NCBI RefSeq assembly: GCF_037176765.1
Contig: NC_090034.1
Coordinates: forward strand, 90,242,000-90,305,999
Origin: Anolis sagrei
Taxonomy: Eukaryota; Chordata; Lepidosauria; Squamata; Anolidae
DNA length: 64,000 nucleotides
Reading direction: 5' to 3'
A model generated the notes under the pieces. The model was not told where the DNA came from and did no database searches. It saw only the letters and a list, made by a program, of their open reading frames with translations. A program made the translations under genes and the position numbers. Shown piece after piece: positions 20,952 to 32,315 of the stretch (the first letter of the stretch is position 1; the number at the start of each line of letters is the position of its first letter).

Positions 20952-21096
20952 TGTGGGAGGCTTCTCTCATGTCCCCACATGGGAAGCTGGAGCTGACAGA
21001 GGGAGCTCATCCACGCTCTCCCCAGATTCGAACCTCTGACCTGTCGGTCTTCAGTCCTGCTGGTACAAGGGTTTCACTCATTGCACCATCGGCATA
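20952..21096 (-). mobile_element. Sauria-type SINE head fragment
   Basis: GTGGGAGGCTTCTCTCATGT, then AGATTCGAACCTCTGACC (reverse B box) and TTCAGTCCTGC. This is a second Sauria subfamily, seen also at 34694-35943. Confidence 0.6.
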
Positions 21097-21157
21097 CTAA
21101 TTGATAATGTGACATAAATTTGGAGTAATATTTTAAAATGGATATAAAATATTATTG

Positions 21158-23240
21158 GGTTGTTGTAGGTTTTTTTCGGGCTATATGGCCATGTTCTGGA
21201 GGCATTCTCTCCTGATGTTTCGCTTGCATCTTTGGCAAGCATCCTCAGAGGTAGTGAGGTCTGTTGGAACTAGGAAAATGGGTTTATATATCTGTGGAAA
21301 GACCAGGGTGGGACAAAGGACTCTTGTCTGCTGGAGCTAGGTGTGAATGTTTCAACTGACCACATTGATTAGCATTTGATAGCCTGGAAGTGCCTGGAGC
21401 AATCTTTTGTTGAGAGGTGATTAGATGTCCCTGATTGTTTTCTGCTGTTTTGCTGTTTTAATTTTAGAGTTTTTTTAATACTGGTAGCCAGATTTTGTTC
21501 ATTTTCATGGTTTCCTCCTTTCTGTTGAAATTGTCCACATGCTTGTGGTCTTTCCACAGATATATAAACCCATTTTCCTAGTTCCAACAGACCTCACTAC
21601 CTCTGAGGATGCTTGCCATAGATCCAGGCATTCTTGGTAGACACGGATTATCTGGATCCGGCACAGTCTGGCTTTAGGCCGGGGCATGGTACCGAGACAG
21701 CCTTGGTCGCCTTAGTGGATGATCTCCGTCGGGAGCTCGACAGGGGGAGTGTGTCCCTGTTGGTGCTGCTCGACCTCTCAGCGGCCTTCGATACCGTCGA
21801 CCACGGTATCCTTCTGGGACGCCTCGCGGGGATGGGTCTCGGAGGTACTGCTTTGCAGTGGCTCCGGTCATTCCTCGAGGGTCGGTCTCAGAAGGTGTTA
21901 CTGGGGGACTCCTGTTCTACCCCACAACCTTTGTTTTGTGGGGTCCCTCAGGGTTCAATACTGTCTCCCATGTTGTTTAACATCTACATGAAGCCGCTGG
22001 GCAAGATCATCCGGAGTTTCGGAGTGCGATGTCATCTGTACGCAGACGATGTCCAACTCTGTCACTCCTTTCCACCTGCTACTAAGAAGGCTGTCGAGGT
22101 CCTGAACCGGTGCTTGGCCGCTGTGACGGTCTGGATGGGGGCAAACAAATTGAAATTAAATCCAGACAAGACAGAGGTACTCCTGGTCAGTCGCAGGGCC
22201 GAACAGGGTATAGGGCTACAGCCTGTGTTAGACGGGGTCGCACTGCCCCTGAAGACACAGGTTCGCAGTTTGGGTGTGATCCTGGATTCATCGCTGAGCC
22301 TGGACCCCCAGGTTTCGGTGGTGACCAGGGGAGCATTCGCACAGTTAAGACTCGTGCGCCAACTGCGACCGTACCTTGGGAAGTCTGACTTGGCCACGGT
22401 AGTCCACGCTCTGGTTACATCCCGCCTTGACTACTGCAACGCTCTCTACGTGGGGTTGCCTTTGAAGACGGCCTGGAAGCTCCAACTAGTCCAACGGGCG
22501 GCAGCCATGGTATTAACAGGAGCAGGGCGCAGGGAGCATACAACTCCCCTGCTGTACCAGCTCCACTGGCTGCCTATTAGCTACCGGGCCCAATTCAAAG
22601 TGCTGGCATTGGCCTTTAAAGCCCTAAACGGTTCTGGCCCAACATATCTATCCGAACGTATCTCGGCCTATCAGCCCACCAGGACCCTAAGATCTTCGGG
22701 AGAGGCCCTACTCTCTATCCCACCTGCTTCACAGGTGCGGCTGGCGGGAACGAGAGACAGGGCCTTTTCTGTGGTGGCCCCGCGGCTTTGGAATGCCCTC
22801 CCTGTAGAGATAAGATCAGCCTCCTCGCTGATGGTTTTTCGAAAAAAACTGAAGACATGGATGTTTGAACAGGCATTCGGCTAAGCCGAGGCGACGAAGT
22901 TTTCGATCATGGACTGGCAATCACAGACAACGAAATTGGATTATGATTTTAATTATGAGATGCTTTGGTCTGTATTGGTGGCCCAATACTGTGTATTGTA
23001 TATGTACTTGTGTTTTATATTTTTAATCTGAATATTGTTGTTTTTAAATGCTGTAAACCGCAATGAGTCGCCGATTTAGGCTGAGATATTAGCGGTATAC
23101 AAGTGTACTAATAAATAAATAAAATAAATAAATAAATAGATGCAGGCGAAACGTCAGGAGAGAATGCCTCTAGAACATGCCCATATAGCCCGAAAAAACC
23201 TACAACAACCCAGTGATTTCGGCCATGAAAGCCTTCGACA
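21158..23240 (-). mobile_element. Penelope-like element with inverted ends, carrying an L2
   Basis: Left arm 21158-21623 and right arm 23136-23240 show the same terminal block in opposite orientation. A perfect 14-bp TSD (ATAAAATATTATTG) lies at 21144-21157 and 23241-23254. An L2 has inserted within it. It lies in intron 1 of gene B. Confidence 0.8.
21624..23135 (+). mobile_element. L2-type LINE with a 416-codon open reverse transcriptase frame
   Basis: 5'-truncated L2 of 1512 bp inserted into the Penelope-like element with TSD ATAGAT (21618-21623, 23136-23141). An open frame runs 21634-22884, with RT motifs SAAFDTVDH, VPQGSILSP and YADDVQL. The 3' UTR ends GTATACAAGTGTACTAATAA and an AATA-repeat tail. 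The intact frame suggests recent arrival. The endonuclease domain is missing, so the copy cannot move by itself. Confidence 0.85.
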
Positions 23241-23706
23241 ATAAAATATTATTGCCTTTCATAGCCATGGATGAGTTCAACTAAATAACAGCCCTAGTGT
23301 CTAGCAACCACATAAGACCTAGAATATTCTCTCTAACTTAGACGCCCTGTTTAAATTAAAAGATTTCCAATCTTTTAATGCCACACAGGCGTATTTCTTT
23401 CCATCTCCTGTGTTTCTAGGATTAATCAATGTCTTTATTGCCAATTCCTCAGTTTGGAATCAGTTGTGCAGTATTTCTTACTAATCGGGCTTCTTCATCT
23501 TTCATTTTTGATAGCAGATGTGAGGGTTCAGCTTTCTATCATCGAAATCCTATTGTTATTTCTGTCTAGAGTAGACTCACCACTTATGCATTGAGCCATC
23601 AATCCCCAATTAATTGAATAGCTCTTCTGAATTTGGGGCTAACCAAAAAATGCCAGCCTATGTCTGTTGCGTATGAAATGCTTTGCTGTCCTTTCTGTCT
23701 CCACAG

Positions 23707-24091
23707 CCCCGAAACAAAGAACTACCAGCATGTCCTGGCATTTGTGTTTGCTGTAGAGAAAATAAATAAGAATCCCCATTTCTTACCCAACATCTCTCTG
23801 GGATTTTGCCTTTATGACAACTCTTACAGTGGAAGCCAAACCTATGAGAATGTTATCAGCCTACTGTCTGAGAGGGACGAGCTCGCTCCAGTTTATCTTC
23901 CGTTCTATGGAAATGGGCTCTCCTATGCTTATGGTCAGTCATCTTATGACAACATGAATACAAAGAAAGTCAAAATATTTCCCAACTACAATTGCCAAGG
24001 CCAAAAGAAAATGGTAGCTGTCATTGGGGCGCAGACATCAGAGCCATCTGTTCAGATCGCCAATATGCTGGGGATCTATAAGATACCACAG
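23707..24091 (+). CDS. V2R gene B exon 2
   Basis: The exon has 385 nt with acceptor GTCTCCACAG and donor CACAG|GTAAGG. It starts [20 protein letters not shown] and ends GIYKIPQ, forming the first part of the ligand-binding lobe. It is open and nearly identical to gene C exon 2 over most of its length. Confidence 0.9.
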
Positions 24092-24221
24092 GTAAGGACG
24101 AAGAACATTGCCATATTCCTTTTCAGCAGCCTCTGACAGAGAAGATCTATGTTCACTGATGTTGATGTTGAGTTTCTGCACATCTTTGTAATATTATAAT
24201 TGTGTGGTACTTACTTTGGAA

Positions 24222-24292
24222 GAAAATAATAACAATAATAATAATGCCAGCAAAGTGATCTTGTCTGCTGTGGACTCATCTTGTTGTGTTTC

Positions 24293-24339
<47 letters not shown>

Positions 24340-24574
24340 CCACCAGAGTGATCTTGTCTGCTGTGGACTCATCTTGTTGTGCTTCTTCTTCTTCTTCTTC
24401 TTCTTCTTCTTCTTCTTCTTCTTCTTCTTCTTCTTCTTCTTCTTCTTCCTCCTCCTCCTCCTCCTCCTCCTCCTCCTCTTCTTCTTCTTCTTCTTCTTCT
24501 TCTTCTTCTTCTTCCTCCTCCTCCTCCTCCTCTTCTTCTTCTTCTTCTTCTTCTTCTTCTTCTTCTTCTTCTAG
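24222..24574. repeat. Compound trinucleotide microsatellite tract
   Basis: (AAT)n at 24222-24245, a 45-bp unit, (AAT)n at 24293-24337, a second copy of the unit, then about 190 bp of pure (CTT)n/(CCT)n at 24383-24572. The tract lies in gene B intron 2. The long frames it opens (Ser, Phe or Glu runs) are artefacts. Confidence 0.9.
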
Positions 24575-24690
24575 AATCATAGAATCATAGAATCAAAGAG
24601 TTGGAAGAGGGCCATCCAGTCCAACCCCCTGCCAAGAAGCAGGAATACTGCATTCAAATCACCCCTGACAGATGGCCATCCAGCCTTCTT
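24575..24690 (-). mobile_element. CR1 LINE 3' terminus
   Basis: AGAATCATAGAATCATAGAA and the next about 100 bp match the reverse CR1 3' end. It is fused directly to the CTT tract. Confidence 0.75.
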
Positions 24691-24938
24691 CTTCTTATTA
24701 TTATTATTATTTATTGTTTAGCCCTTAGGCCATATCACAATTTCAAGCCAAACAAGATATTTAGAACAATATATTAAATAAATATGATGAAACTGAGTAT
24801 ATTTTCCTTATCACCCCTACAATTTACCCTGATCAGCTCCACATATGTGGTTCTCAAACGTAATGTTTTGCTTAAATACAGAGCTGTTATAAGCACATCC
24901 TTATAGAGAACAATAGAATACATCTATCCAGCAATATT

Positions 24939-25602
24939 ACTTACTTAATTAGGAGATCTCTCATAGCCCGAGGATGATGGTCCTCTAAGTCCAGTGTCTT
25001 GGCGGCAGGTCCATAGGTGGCTGTGGAGCCCTATTCTTGATTCGCATGTCCTCCCACAGGACATCGGTTTCCAGGTGGAAGGCAGTCCTGATCAGGGTTG
25101 GCTTGATGCGCCTTCCTCTTGGCACGTTTCTCCCTTTCTTCCTCCATTTGTGCCTCTTTGAATTCTGCAGCACTGCTGGTCACAGCTGACCTCCAGTTAG
25201 TGTGCTCAAAGGCCAGGGCTTCCCAGTTCTCTGTGTCTATGCCACAGTTTTTAAGGTTGGCTTTAAGCCCATCTTTAAATCTCTTTTCCTGTCCACCAAC
25301 ATTACATTTCCCATTCTTGATTTTGGAGTATTTTAACTGCTTTGGGAGACTGTGATCAGGCATTCGGACAACATGGCCAGTCCAGTGGAGTTGATGGCGT
25401 AGGATCATCACTTCAATGCTGGTGGCCTTTGCTTCTTCCAGCACACTAACATTTGTCCACCTGTCTTTCCAAGAGATTTGCAGGATTTTTCGGAGGCAAC
25501 GCTGATGGAATTGTTCAAGGTGTTGAGTCCATGCAACATGCAACAGTCCATGTTTCGCAGGGATATAACAGGGCTGGGAGGACAATAGCTTTATAAACAA
25601 TA
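24939..25602 (-). mobile_element. LINE C-terminal fragment with 14-bp TSD
   Basis: The reverse strand reads FHQRCLRKILQISWKDRWTN, RHQLHWTGHVVRMPDHSLPK and KRFKDGLKANLKNCGIDTEN, the end of an RT ORF of a non-LTR retrotransposon. The same family may supply the endonuclease start at 54560-54690. TSD TATCCAGCAATATT at 24925-24938 and 25603-25616. It inserted in gene B intron 2. Confidence 0.75.
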
Positions 25603-25616
25603 TATCCAGCAATATT

Positions 25617-26627
25617 GCAGGATCCATGGCCAATATGTGCAGTGCAAAAATGCAACAAGTTTTTTAATGAATGAATTACAAAATCCAAGAAATTGCTTTT
25701 CCATTTCTGGGGACAAGTCATCTAAATAGGTGTCCTCTGTGACAGTCAGGACATTGGAAATATACTAGTTGGTTAGCTTATGTTTTACTGTTCTTATGAA
25801 ATGGCCGTCTCCCAGACTTTCCAGACTTTCCAGTACAATGTAGGCACATTAGATGGAAATAAAGGAGGACTTTTTATTGATGACTCCTGGACTCTGGATC
25901 CCCTGTTGAGAAAAATAGATCTTAAATCTTTGCACTACTAGACAAATATATATTTTATTCTCATAAGCTTTTAGCTTTTTAATTGTTTACTCAGTTTGAT
26001 ATAGCTGGTAGATGTTGATTATTTGGTGATTTAAATTTTTGTGTTTTGAACTTATTTATTTGTTATGTATTGTTTTATTGTTTGCTATGTCAAGTGCAAT
26101 GGAAAGCTTGGACCTAAATTTGAAAGATAAAGACATGTTTCACAGGCTTGTTGTGATAATACAGCTGGACTGGTTAGTTAGGAAGAACGAGTTTTGCCTT
26201 CTTGAGCTCTTTAAGTAAACTGTGGCATATGAATATAATGTAATGTTGAGAAATTTAACATTTTTTTTAATAAATACTAAATGCAATTAGATCTTGAAAC
26301 AAATTTGGTTATACATATGTATGTTGTCTAGCCTTTAAAACTGTTTTATTACTGTGAAAATTTAGGTCATTGAAGCAAACTCTGAAAATCATGTGATCCA
26401 GAGTTCTTTTGAATTTAATTAGCACATTAATGACCCATCTATTCTCTGCTGTGATATCTGTGTCTGTTTTTAATTAATCATTGTTATCATAAGCATCATG
26501 TAAGGCAAGTCAGATTAAAACAGAGCGATTCTTCCAAGTTTCCTCAATCAGTTTCATGGCTCAGTGGAGACTGCAACTTGGATTTTCGGTCTCAGGATGC
26601 ATCTACACTGTAGAATTATTGCAGTTA
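25617..26627. other. Gene B intron 2, unique part
   Basis: Homologous to intron 2 of C (43100-43600) and D (58380-58780). No repeat was recognised. Confidence 0.5.
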
Positions 26628-26968
26628 TACACGAGGAGCCGCTGGTGGCGCAGTGGGTTAAAGTGCTGAGCTGCTGAACTTGCTGACTGAAAGGTCACAT
26701 GTTCAAATCCGGGGAGCAGGGTGAGCTCCTGCTGTTAGCCCCAGATTCTGTCAATCTAGCAGTTTGAAAACATGCAAACATGAGTAGATTAATAGGTACT
26801 GCTCTGGCGGGAAGGTAACAGCACTCCATGCAGTCATGCTGGCCACATGACCTTGAAGGTGTCTACGGACAAAGTTGGATCTTCGGCTTAGAAATGGAGA
26901 TGAGCACCAACCCGCAGAGTCAGACATAAATAGACTTAATGTCAGGGGAAAACCTTTAACTTTTTAAT
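26628..26968 (+). mobile_element. Sauria-type SINE
   Basis: GAGCCGCTGGTGGCGCAGTG head with A-box-like start, GGTCACATGTTCAAATCC B box, and the tail CTTAATGTCAGGGGAAAACC. It lies in gene B intron 2. Confidence 0.85.
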
Positions 26969-26969
26969 A

Positions 26970-27628
26970 CTACTTTAACTGCTTTAGCCTGTAGGAGGGT
27001 TGATCTGGTTCCCAAACAGAACTGGCCACAGTTGTCTCCACTGCCACCTACATTCTCTGGGCTCAGGTACCCTGTGGACATACAATGTCAGTCCTCTTCC
27101 CCACTCAGCCCTATGCTGTGCTGGTCACTGGTCACAACATGTGTCCTACCTGTTCTCCACTGTGTGACATTACCTTCACCAGAGTGATGGGGAGCTCTGG
27201 GAAGGATGAAGTAAGAGGAGGGAGGGCAGTTCTTGCTCTCCTACCTCCCTTAGTGCCCTGTCTACCTGGTGTCTACCTGGTGACATCATGGCAAGCAACA
27301 GAAAACAAATAGGATCCATGTTATGGATGGACACTGCCGTAACACGTAGGATGAGAGATCAGCAATTAAGGTGGTCGCCAGACAGCATCAAACATTGTTT
27401 GTGCCACTAGGCTGTGGGGACTTCCTTCCACCTCCATGGCAGCTGAGGGACTATTGGAGGGGATAAGACTTGGGACAGTCCAGTATCCAGTGCACGGGAT
27501 CAGCACCAGGTTTTAGGTCAGTGTAGATTCAAGCTCAGGCCAAGATCTAGCCACAATAGATACCTTACAGAATGCTTGACTTACCAACTTATTTGGAAAT
27601 AATCTGACAAACCTTTATGTGTTTACAG
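26970..27628. other. Gene B intron 2, right part
   Basis: GC-richer stretch (27000-27320) without a recognised gene or repeat. It has no counterpart in gene C and is probably an insertion of unknown type. Confidence 0.35.
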
Positions 27629-28435
27629 ATCAGTTTTGGCTCCTCTGATCCTGTCGTGCACAATAAAATTGAATCCCCCTCCTTTTATCAGATGAACTCA
27701 AGTGATGAACTTCATCTTGTAGGTATCATCCAGTTGCTTCTTCACTTTGAGTGGACATGGATTGGACTTGTTGTTGCAGCATATGGCAGAAGTGGGAGCC
27801 TCTTCCATAAATTCAAAGGGGAAATGGAGAAGAATAGGATCTGTTCTGAATTTGTAATTTTCTTTCAAGAAATTTTAGTATATCTCACTGAAATAGACCA
27901 AAGAAAACAAGAACTGAAGAGGTCATCATGCAAAGTGGTGTTTGCCTATGGTGATATCGAGTTTCTCTCAAGGATATACTGGCACACAAATGAGATATTG
28001 GCAGGGAAAGTGTGGCTGACCACAGCAAAGTGGGACGGTAATCCATATATATATAAAGGACGGTTCTCTGGTGCCCTATCCTTAGCTTCCCATCAAAAAG
28101 AGATTCCAGGATTCCGATATTTTCTTCAGTCTGTGACTCCAAACAAATATCCTGATGATGTTTTCATTAAGAGTTTCTGGAGCCAAGTATTCAACTGCAA
28201 TTTGCTTCCTCCCTACTCTCTGCCTGCAAAACTACAATACAGGTCATGCAGTGGTCAGGAGAAGTTGGATAGTCCCTCTGTATCCCATTTTGAGATGAAC
28301 ATGAGCCCCCTGAGTTACAGTATCTGCAAAGCAGTTTTTGTGGTGGCCAAGGCACTGCACGATCTTTCTTTAGACAGATCAAAGCAGAAAAAAGGGGGAA
28401 ATAGCCTGAAAGTTGAGATTATCCCACTGTGGAAG
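27629..28435 (+). CDS. V2R gene B exon 3
   Basis: The exon has 807 nt, acceptor TGTTTACAG, donor GGAAG|GTGAGT, phase 0. It contains [20 protein letters not shown] and [20 protein letters not shown]. The last codon is Lys (TGG AAG) where A and C have Gln. Confidence 0.9.
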
Positions 28436-28499
28436 GTGAGTCCTTTCTCTTTGACAACAACACTCTGAAACAGAAATGAATGGTTGAGAGCCATTGTGG

Positions 28500-29216
28500 T
28501 ATTGTAATGTGTGTGTTAAAAGAAAGACAATTTTATTTATTTATTTTGAAGCATTTTAATCTCATTTTTCCATAAAAAAAAGTCTTTTGTTGTTATGTGT
28601 GTGGGGTCACTAATAACAAGCAAAATGGTCTCAAATTTTACATCTAAAATGCCCTTGCAAATGATGAAAATGGGATCAGAAAACATGAAGCAAACCAACA
28701 AAATCGTCTACTAATCCTTATGGTTGTGTAAGTATTCTGAGATTAGGAACATACATTATAACTTATAATATGAAACCCATGCCCACAGGACCAAGACTAC
28801 AGATCCACCTATGCACATCCAACAATATATGGTATCTTTTGGGGTTATCTAAGTCCTCCAGGTGTTTCTATACCATGTGTCTGCTGGATGTTACACATAA
28901 TCACCCTGGATGACCTAGGAAATTCCAAGACAGGATACATGTATAAGAATTTTCTGGATCCTCCACGGCAGATGTCATTCACTATTATTGTGAAATTTCC
29001 AGTTTCCAGAGTAAGTTCATGAAGATATCCCACACAGATACAGGTGCCATACTGTATTTCAAGTTACCCATTCGATTCAAAGTTCACAAAATGTTCTTCT
29101 TGCTGAATGATATTATAACGGTTTTCCACATTTTTCCAATTTTCAAAGACTTCACACAATAAAGACATTTTGGACACTTCATAATATACAACACACACAT
29201 ATTTTTTTATATCCAG
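28500..29216. other. Gene B intron 3
   Basis: Sequence shared with intron 3 of gene C (46690-47300), for example ACATACATTATAACTTATAA and TTTCCAATTTTCAAAGAC. No repeats seen. It serves as the empty site for the insertions found in gene C. Confidence 0.5.
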
Positions 29217-29441
29217 GTGCACTGGTTCCTTAAGAAAATACTTTGCAACAAAACTACTGTGGAGGATGCCATTTTTGATGGGATTGAAGACATGGCAACT
29301 TACGATATTTTGAATTGGATCCTGTTCCCCAATTACTCCTTTCTCAGTGTGAAGGTTGGGGAAGTGAACCTTCGCTCTGCAACGAATCACAGTGTTGCTA
29401 TTCATAAAGAGATAACCCTCTGGAATAACAAATTTATCCAG
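29217..29441 (+). CDS. V2R gene B exon 4
   Basis: The exon has 225 nt. The acceptor is TATATCCAG and the first codons are GTG CAC TGG. The donor reads CCAG|GTCAGT, weaker than the GTGAGT and GTAAGT of A and C. A solo LTR lies only 55 bp downstream. Confidence 0.85.
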
Positions 29442-29496
29442 GTCAGTCATGAGGCATAAGTTCTTCTTGTTGGTTTATTTTAAAATTCATAAACTG

Positions 29497-30237
29497 TGTG
29501 ACGGCGCGAGTGGCGCCACCTATGTATAGAACTGTTAGTTGTAAGATTTAAACTGTTGTAGCATGCTTAATCCTGCCCCTTTTACCCTGGTTATGTATAG
29601 TTGTATGGATTGGTTGCTTGTATCTGTCAATCAGTACTGTTTGGCTCCACCTCTTCCTGCAAGAGGGGAGAACTTCCTTTTTTCTTCATTCTGCCATCAG
29701 AGTTCCTGCAACATGGACGTGAGTAAGAGACCTGACTCTAAAGGACCCTGATTTAAGTTACCTCTTAGCACCAGTTCTGCGGTTTTTTACCCCTGGGACT
29801 CATGTTTTATGTCCAGATCGTCCTGGACAATTATTGAGGAGACCCAGGCGCCTTCAAGCCAGTTCTTTTGGCACCAAAGGAAGATCCTGAATCTTCAAAA
29901 CGTAGGCCATCTGAACTGGGGTTGTGGTTTGCTCCGGCATTCACAGCCATTGAGGAAAGAGGAAACTTGGTGAGGCTTCTCAGCTTCAAACCCCTTGGAC
30001 CCAGGACTGATTGAGACTGTAACGTATGTTTTCCTTCGCCCCTCTAAGGTTTTCCAGTTCATTGCTTTGAAGAAATGACTTTGTGATAAATAAAACTTAT
30101 CTTGAGCTATTTATGGCGTTTTGGGTTTTTGGGAGTTCCAGTTTCCTATAGGAGGGCAAGAAGCAATCCCCTGGGGGAAAGATGCCACGTCCATCCCTCC
30201 TTTATTGAGAATAATAGCCCCCAGGCGCGACGGCACA
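29497..30237 (+). mobile_element. Solo LTR in gene B intron 4
   Basis: This 741-bp block has ends TGTGACGGCGCG...CGCGACGGCACA and a perfect 5-bp TSD AACTG (29492-29496, 30238-30242). AATAAA occurs near 30089. The matching site in gene C intron 4 is empty. It is a retrovirus-type or Ty3-type solo LTR fossil; the family is not assigned. It looks whole and has no internal region. Confidence 0.78.
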
Positions 30238-30415
30238 AACTGTCTCTCTCCAGCAAACATCAGCTTTGGGTGGAATAGAATGATCAAATTATTCAAGCAA
30301 CCTGAAAATATAATGCACAAATATCAGCGCTGTGAAAAAACAACAAAAATCAGTTATCCTCTAACCAGCACAACTAAAAAGCAATGTTAGAACTCAACTA
30401 CAATTCCATATCAAA

Positions 30416-30680
30416 TGAAGCTTCAAACAATGGCTTCAAACGACAGGAAAGGATATTCCACCTGAACTTTAGGAAGCACTTCCTGACTGTGAGAGCTGTT
30501 CAGCAGTGGAACTCTCTGCCCTAGAGTGTGGTGGAGGCTCCTTCTTTGGAGGCTTTTAAGCAGAGGCTGGATGGCCATCTGTCAGGGGTGCTTTGAATGC
30601 AATTTTCCTGCTTCTTGGTAGGGGGTTGGACTGGATGGCCCATGAGGTCTCTTCCAATTCTGACTATGATTCCATGAATC
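30416..30680 (+). mobile_element. CR1 LINE 3' end
   Basis: It runs from the ORF2 end (GGATATTCCACCTGAACTTT, GCTGTTCAGCAGTGGAACTC) to ATTCCATGAATCTATG. Intron 4 of gene C lacks it. Confidence 0.8.
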
Positions 30681-30788
30681 TATGTAATATTTTAATGGTG
30701 CATTTGAAAAGCTTACAACAGTCGTGCTCAGGAAGTGTCCTCGAAGAAGGAATTTCAATGTTCAGAATGCCAAAGAAAAGGACCTGTC

Positions 30789-31621
30789 CCAGAGGAAAAG
30801 TGTTTTTGCTATACATCAAGGGAACCACTGACCACAGAGGGAAGCTGATGAAGAAACACAACGTAAAAACTATCTACAGGCCCACTAAAAAATCCCATGT
30901 TCAGCAAAGGACAAGAAGGATCCTCTCACCTCTGCAGGAGTCTACTGTACACCATGCAGCTGTGGACAAGCCTACATAGGGTCCACCAAACACAGCATTG
31001 CCCAAACACAAATCAAGGGACATGAAAGACTCTGCAGACTACTTCAACCAGAGTAGTCAGCCATAGCAGAGCACCTGATGAACCAACCTGGACACAGCAT
31101 ATTATTTGAGGACACAGAAATGCTGGACCACTCTAACAACTACCATGTCAGGCTACACAGAGAAGCAGTTGAAACCTACAAGCATGTGGACAATTTCAAC
31201 AGGAAGGAAGAAACCATGAAAATGAACAAAATCTAGCTACCAGAGCAATGCTCAAAAATAGGAGAATTCCAGACAAAAAACATTCAAGGCCAGTTAATGA
31301 CCTACCAACAAAGGATTCCCCCAAGCAGGAAGCAGCCAGACCTTGAAAACTGCTAGGCCACTAAAAACCCTAATCAAGGTGGCCAGTTGCAACATTCACA
31401 TCTACCTCCAACAGACAAAAGTTCTTTCTCCCATCCTGAACTTTCCACAGATATATAAACCCAATTTTCCTTGTTTCCAACAGACCTCACAACCTCTGAG
31501 GATGCCTGCCATAGATGCAGGCATAACATCAGGAGAGAATGCTTCTGGAACATGGCCATAGAGCCTGGAAAACACACAACAATCCAGTGATTCCAGCCAT
31601 GAAAACCTTCAATAACACATA
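30789..31621 (+). mobile_element. Penelope-like element with GIY-YIG region
   Basis: The translation gives GVYCTPCSCGQAYIG, the GIY-YIG endonuclease signature typical of Penelope-like elements, then [31 protein letters not shown] at 30781-30788 and 31622-31629. Gene C intron 4 has the undisturbed site. The reading frame is broken by stops. The insertion ends 160 bp before exon 5. Confidence 0.82.
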
Positions 31622-31784
31622 GACCTGTCTTTTATTTCATCATTATATATTTATCTCATCAAAACACTCAGAAAAAGTTTGTACATTGATAGGTTATTAT
31701 AGAAGTGGTTTGAATTTAAAATGCTGTAGAAGAATGATTGTTTTATATTTACTTTAATATTTTTTTCTCACTGAATCTGCATAG

Positions 31785-31908
31785 CCACCGCATTCTGTGT
31801 GCAGCCATAAATGTTCACCAGGCTTCCAGACGATAATTTTGAAGGGCAAACCCAAATGTTGTTTCCAGTGCAAAGAATGTCCTAGAGGAAAAATATCCAA
31901 CAAGACAG
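31785..31908 (+). CDS. V2R gene B exon 5 (cysteine-rich domain)
   Basis: The exon has 124 nt, acceptor CTGCATAG, donor ACAG|GTAGGT. It starts [14 protein letters not shown] and ends ISNKT with Asp completed by exon 6. All domain cysteines seen in gene C are kept. Confidence 0.9.
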
Positions 31909-32051
31909 GTAGGTGTTGCTAGCATGTTATGATGCCACATGACTTAATAAACTATTCTGTACATAGACTTTGAACATATTGACAATATTTCCATCAAGAA
32001 AAGTGTCCAAAGACCAATAGATGAAAGTGTCTTCTGATCTGTGTTTTCTAG

Positions 32052-32315
32052 ATATGGATTATTGTGTGGAATGCAACAAGGATCACTATCCAAACAAAGG
32101 AAGAAATAAGTGCATCCCCAAAAGCATAATCTTCTTATCCTATGAGGAACCTTTGGGAATCACATTAGCTTTCACTGCAGTATTTTTTTCATTCTTGTCT
32201 GCTGTGGTGTTTGGAAACTTTATCAGATGTAGAGCATCTCCAATAGTTAAAGCCAACAACCGGCAACTCAGCTATGTCCTCCTCTCTTCCCTCATACTTT
32301 GCTTCCTCTGCTCTT
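32052..32315 (+). pseudogene. V2R gene B exon 6, 5' part (to TM2)
   Basis: It starts after GTTTTCTAG with [16 protein letters not shown] and covers the end of the cysteine-rich domain, TM1 and most of TM2. It stops at the L2 insertion point. A short TCTT at 32312-32315 is repeated at 33265-33268 and is the likely TSD. Confidence 0.88.

Noticed and set aside
21634-22884. 416-codon open frame as a host gene
   Set aside because: L2 reverse transcriptase with TSD inside a Penelope-like element.
24194-24590. Long open frames of Ser, Phe, Leu or Glu runs on both strands
   Set aside because: They are translations of the CTT/CCT and AAT microsatellite tract and do not represent a gene.
30880-31200. 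GIY-YIG domain as a host nuclease gene
   Set aside because: It belongs to a Penelope-like element with a TSD. The frame contains stops and gene C has the empty site.
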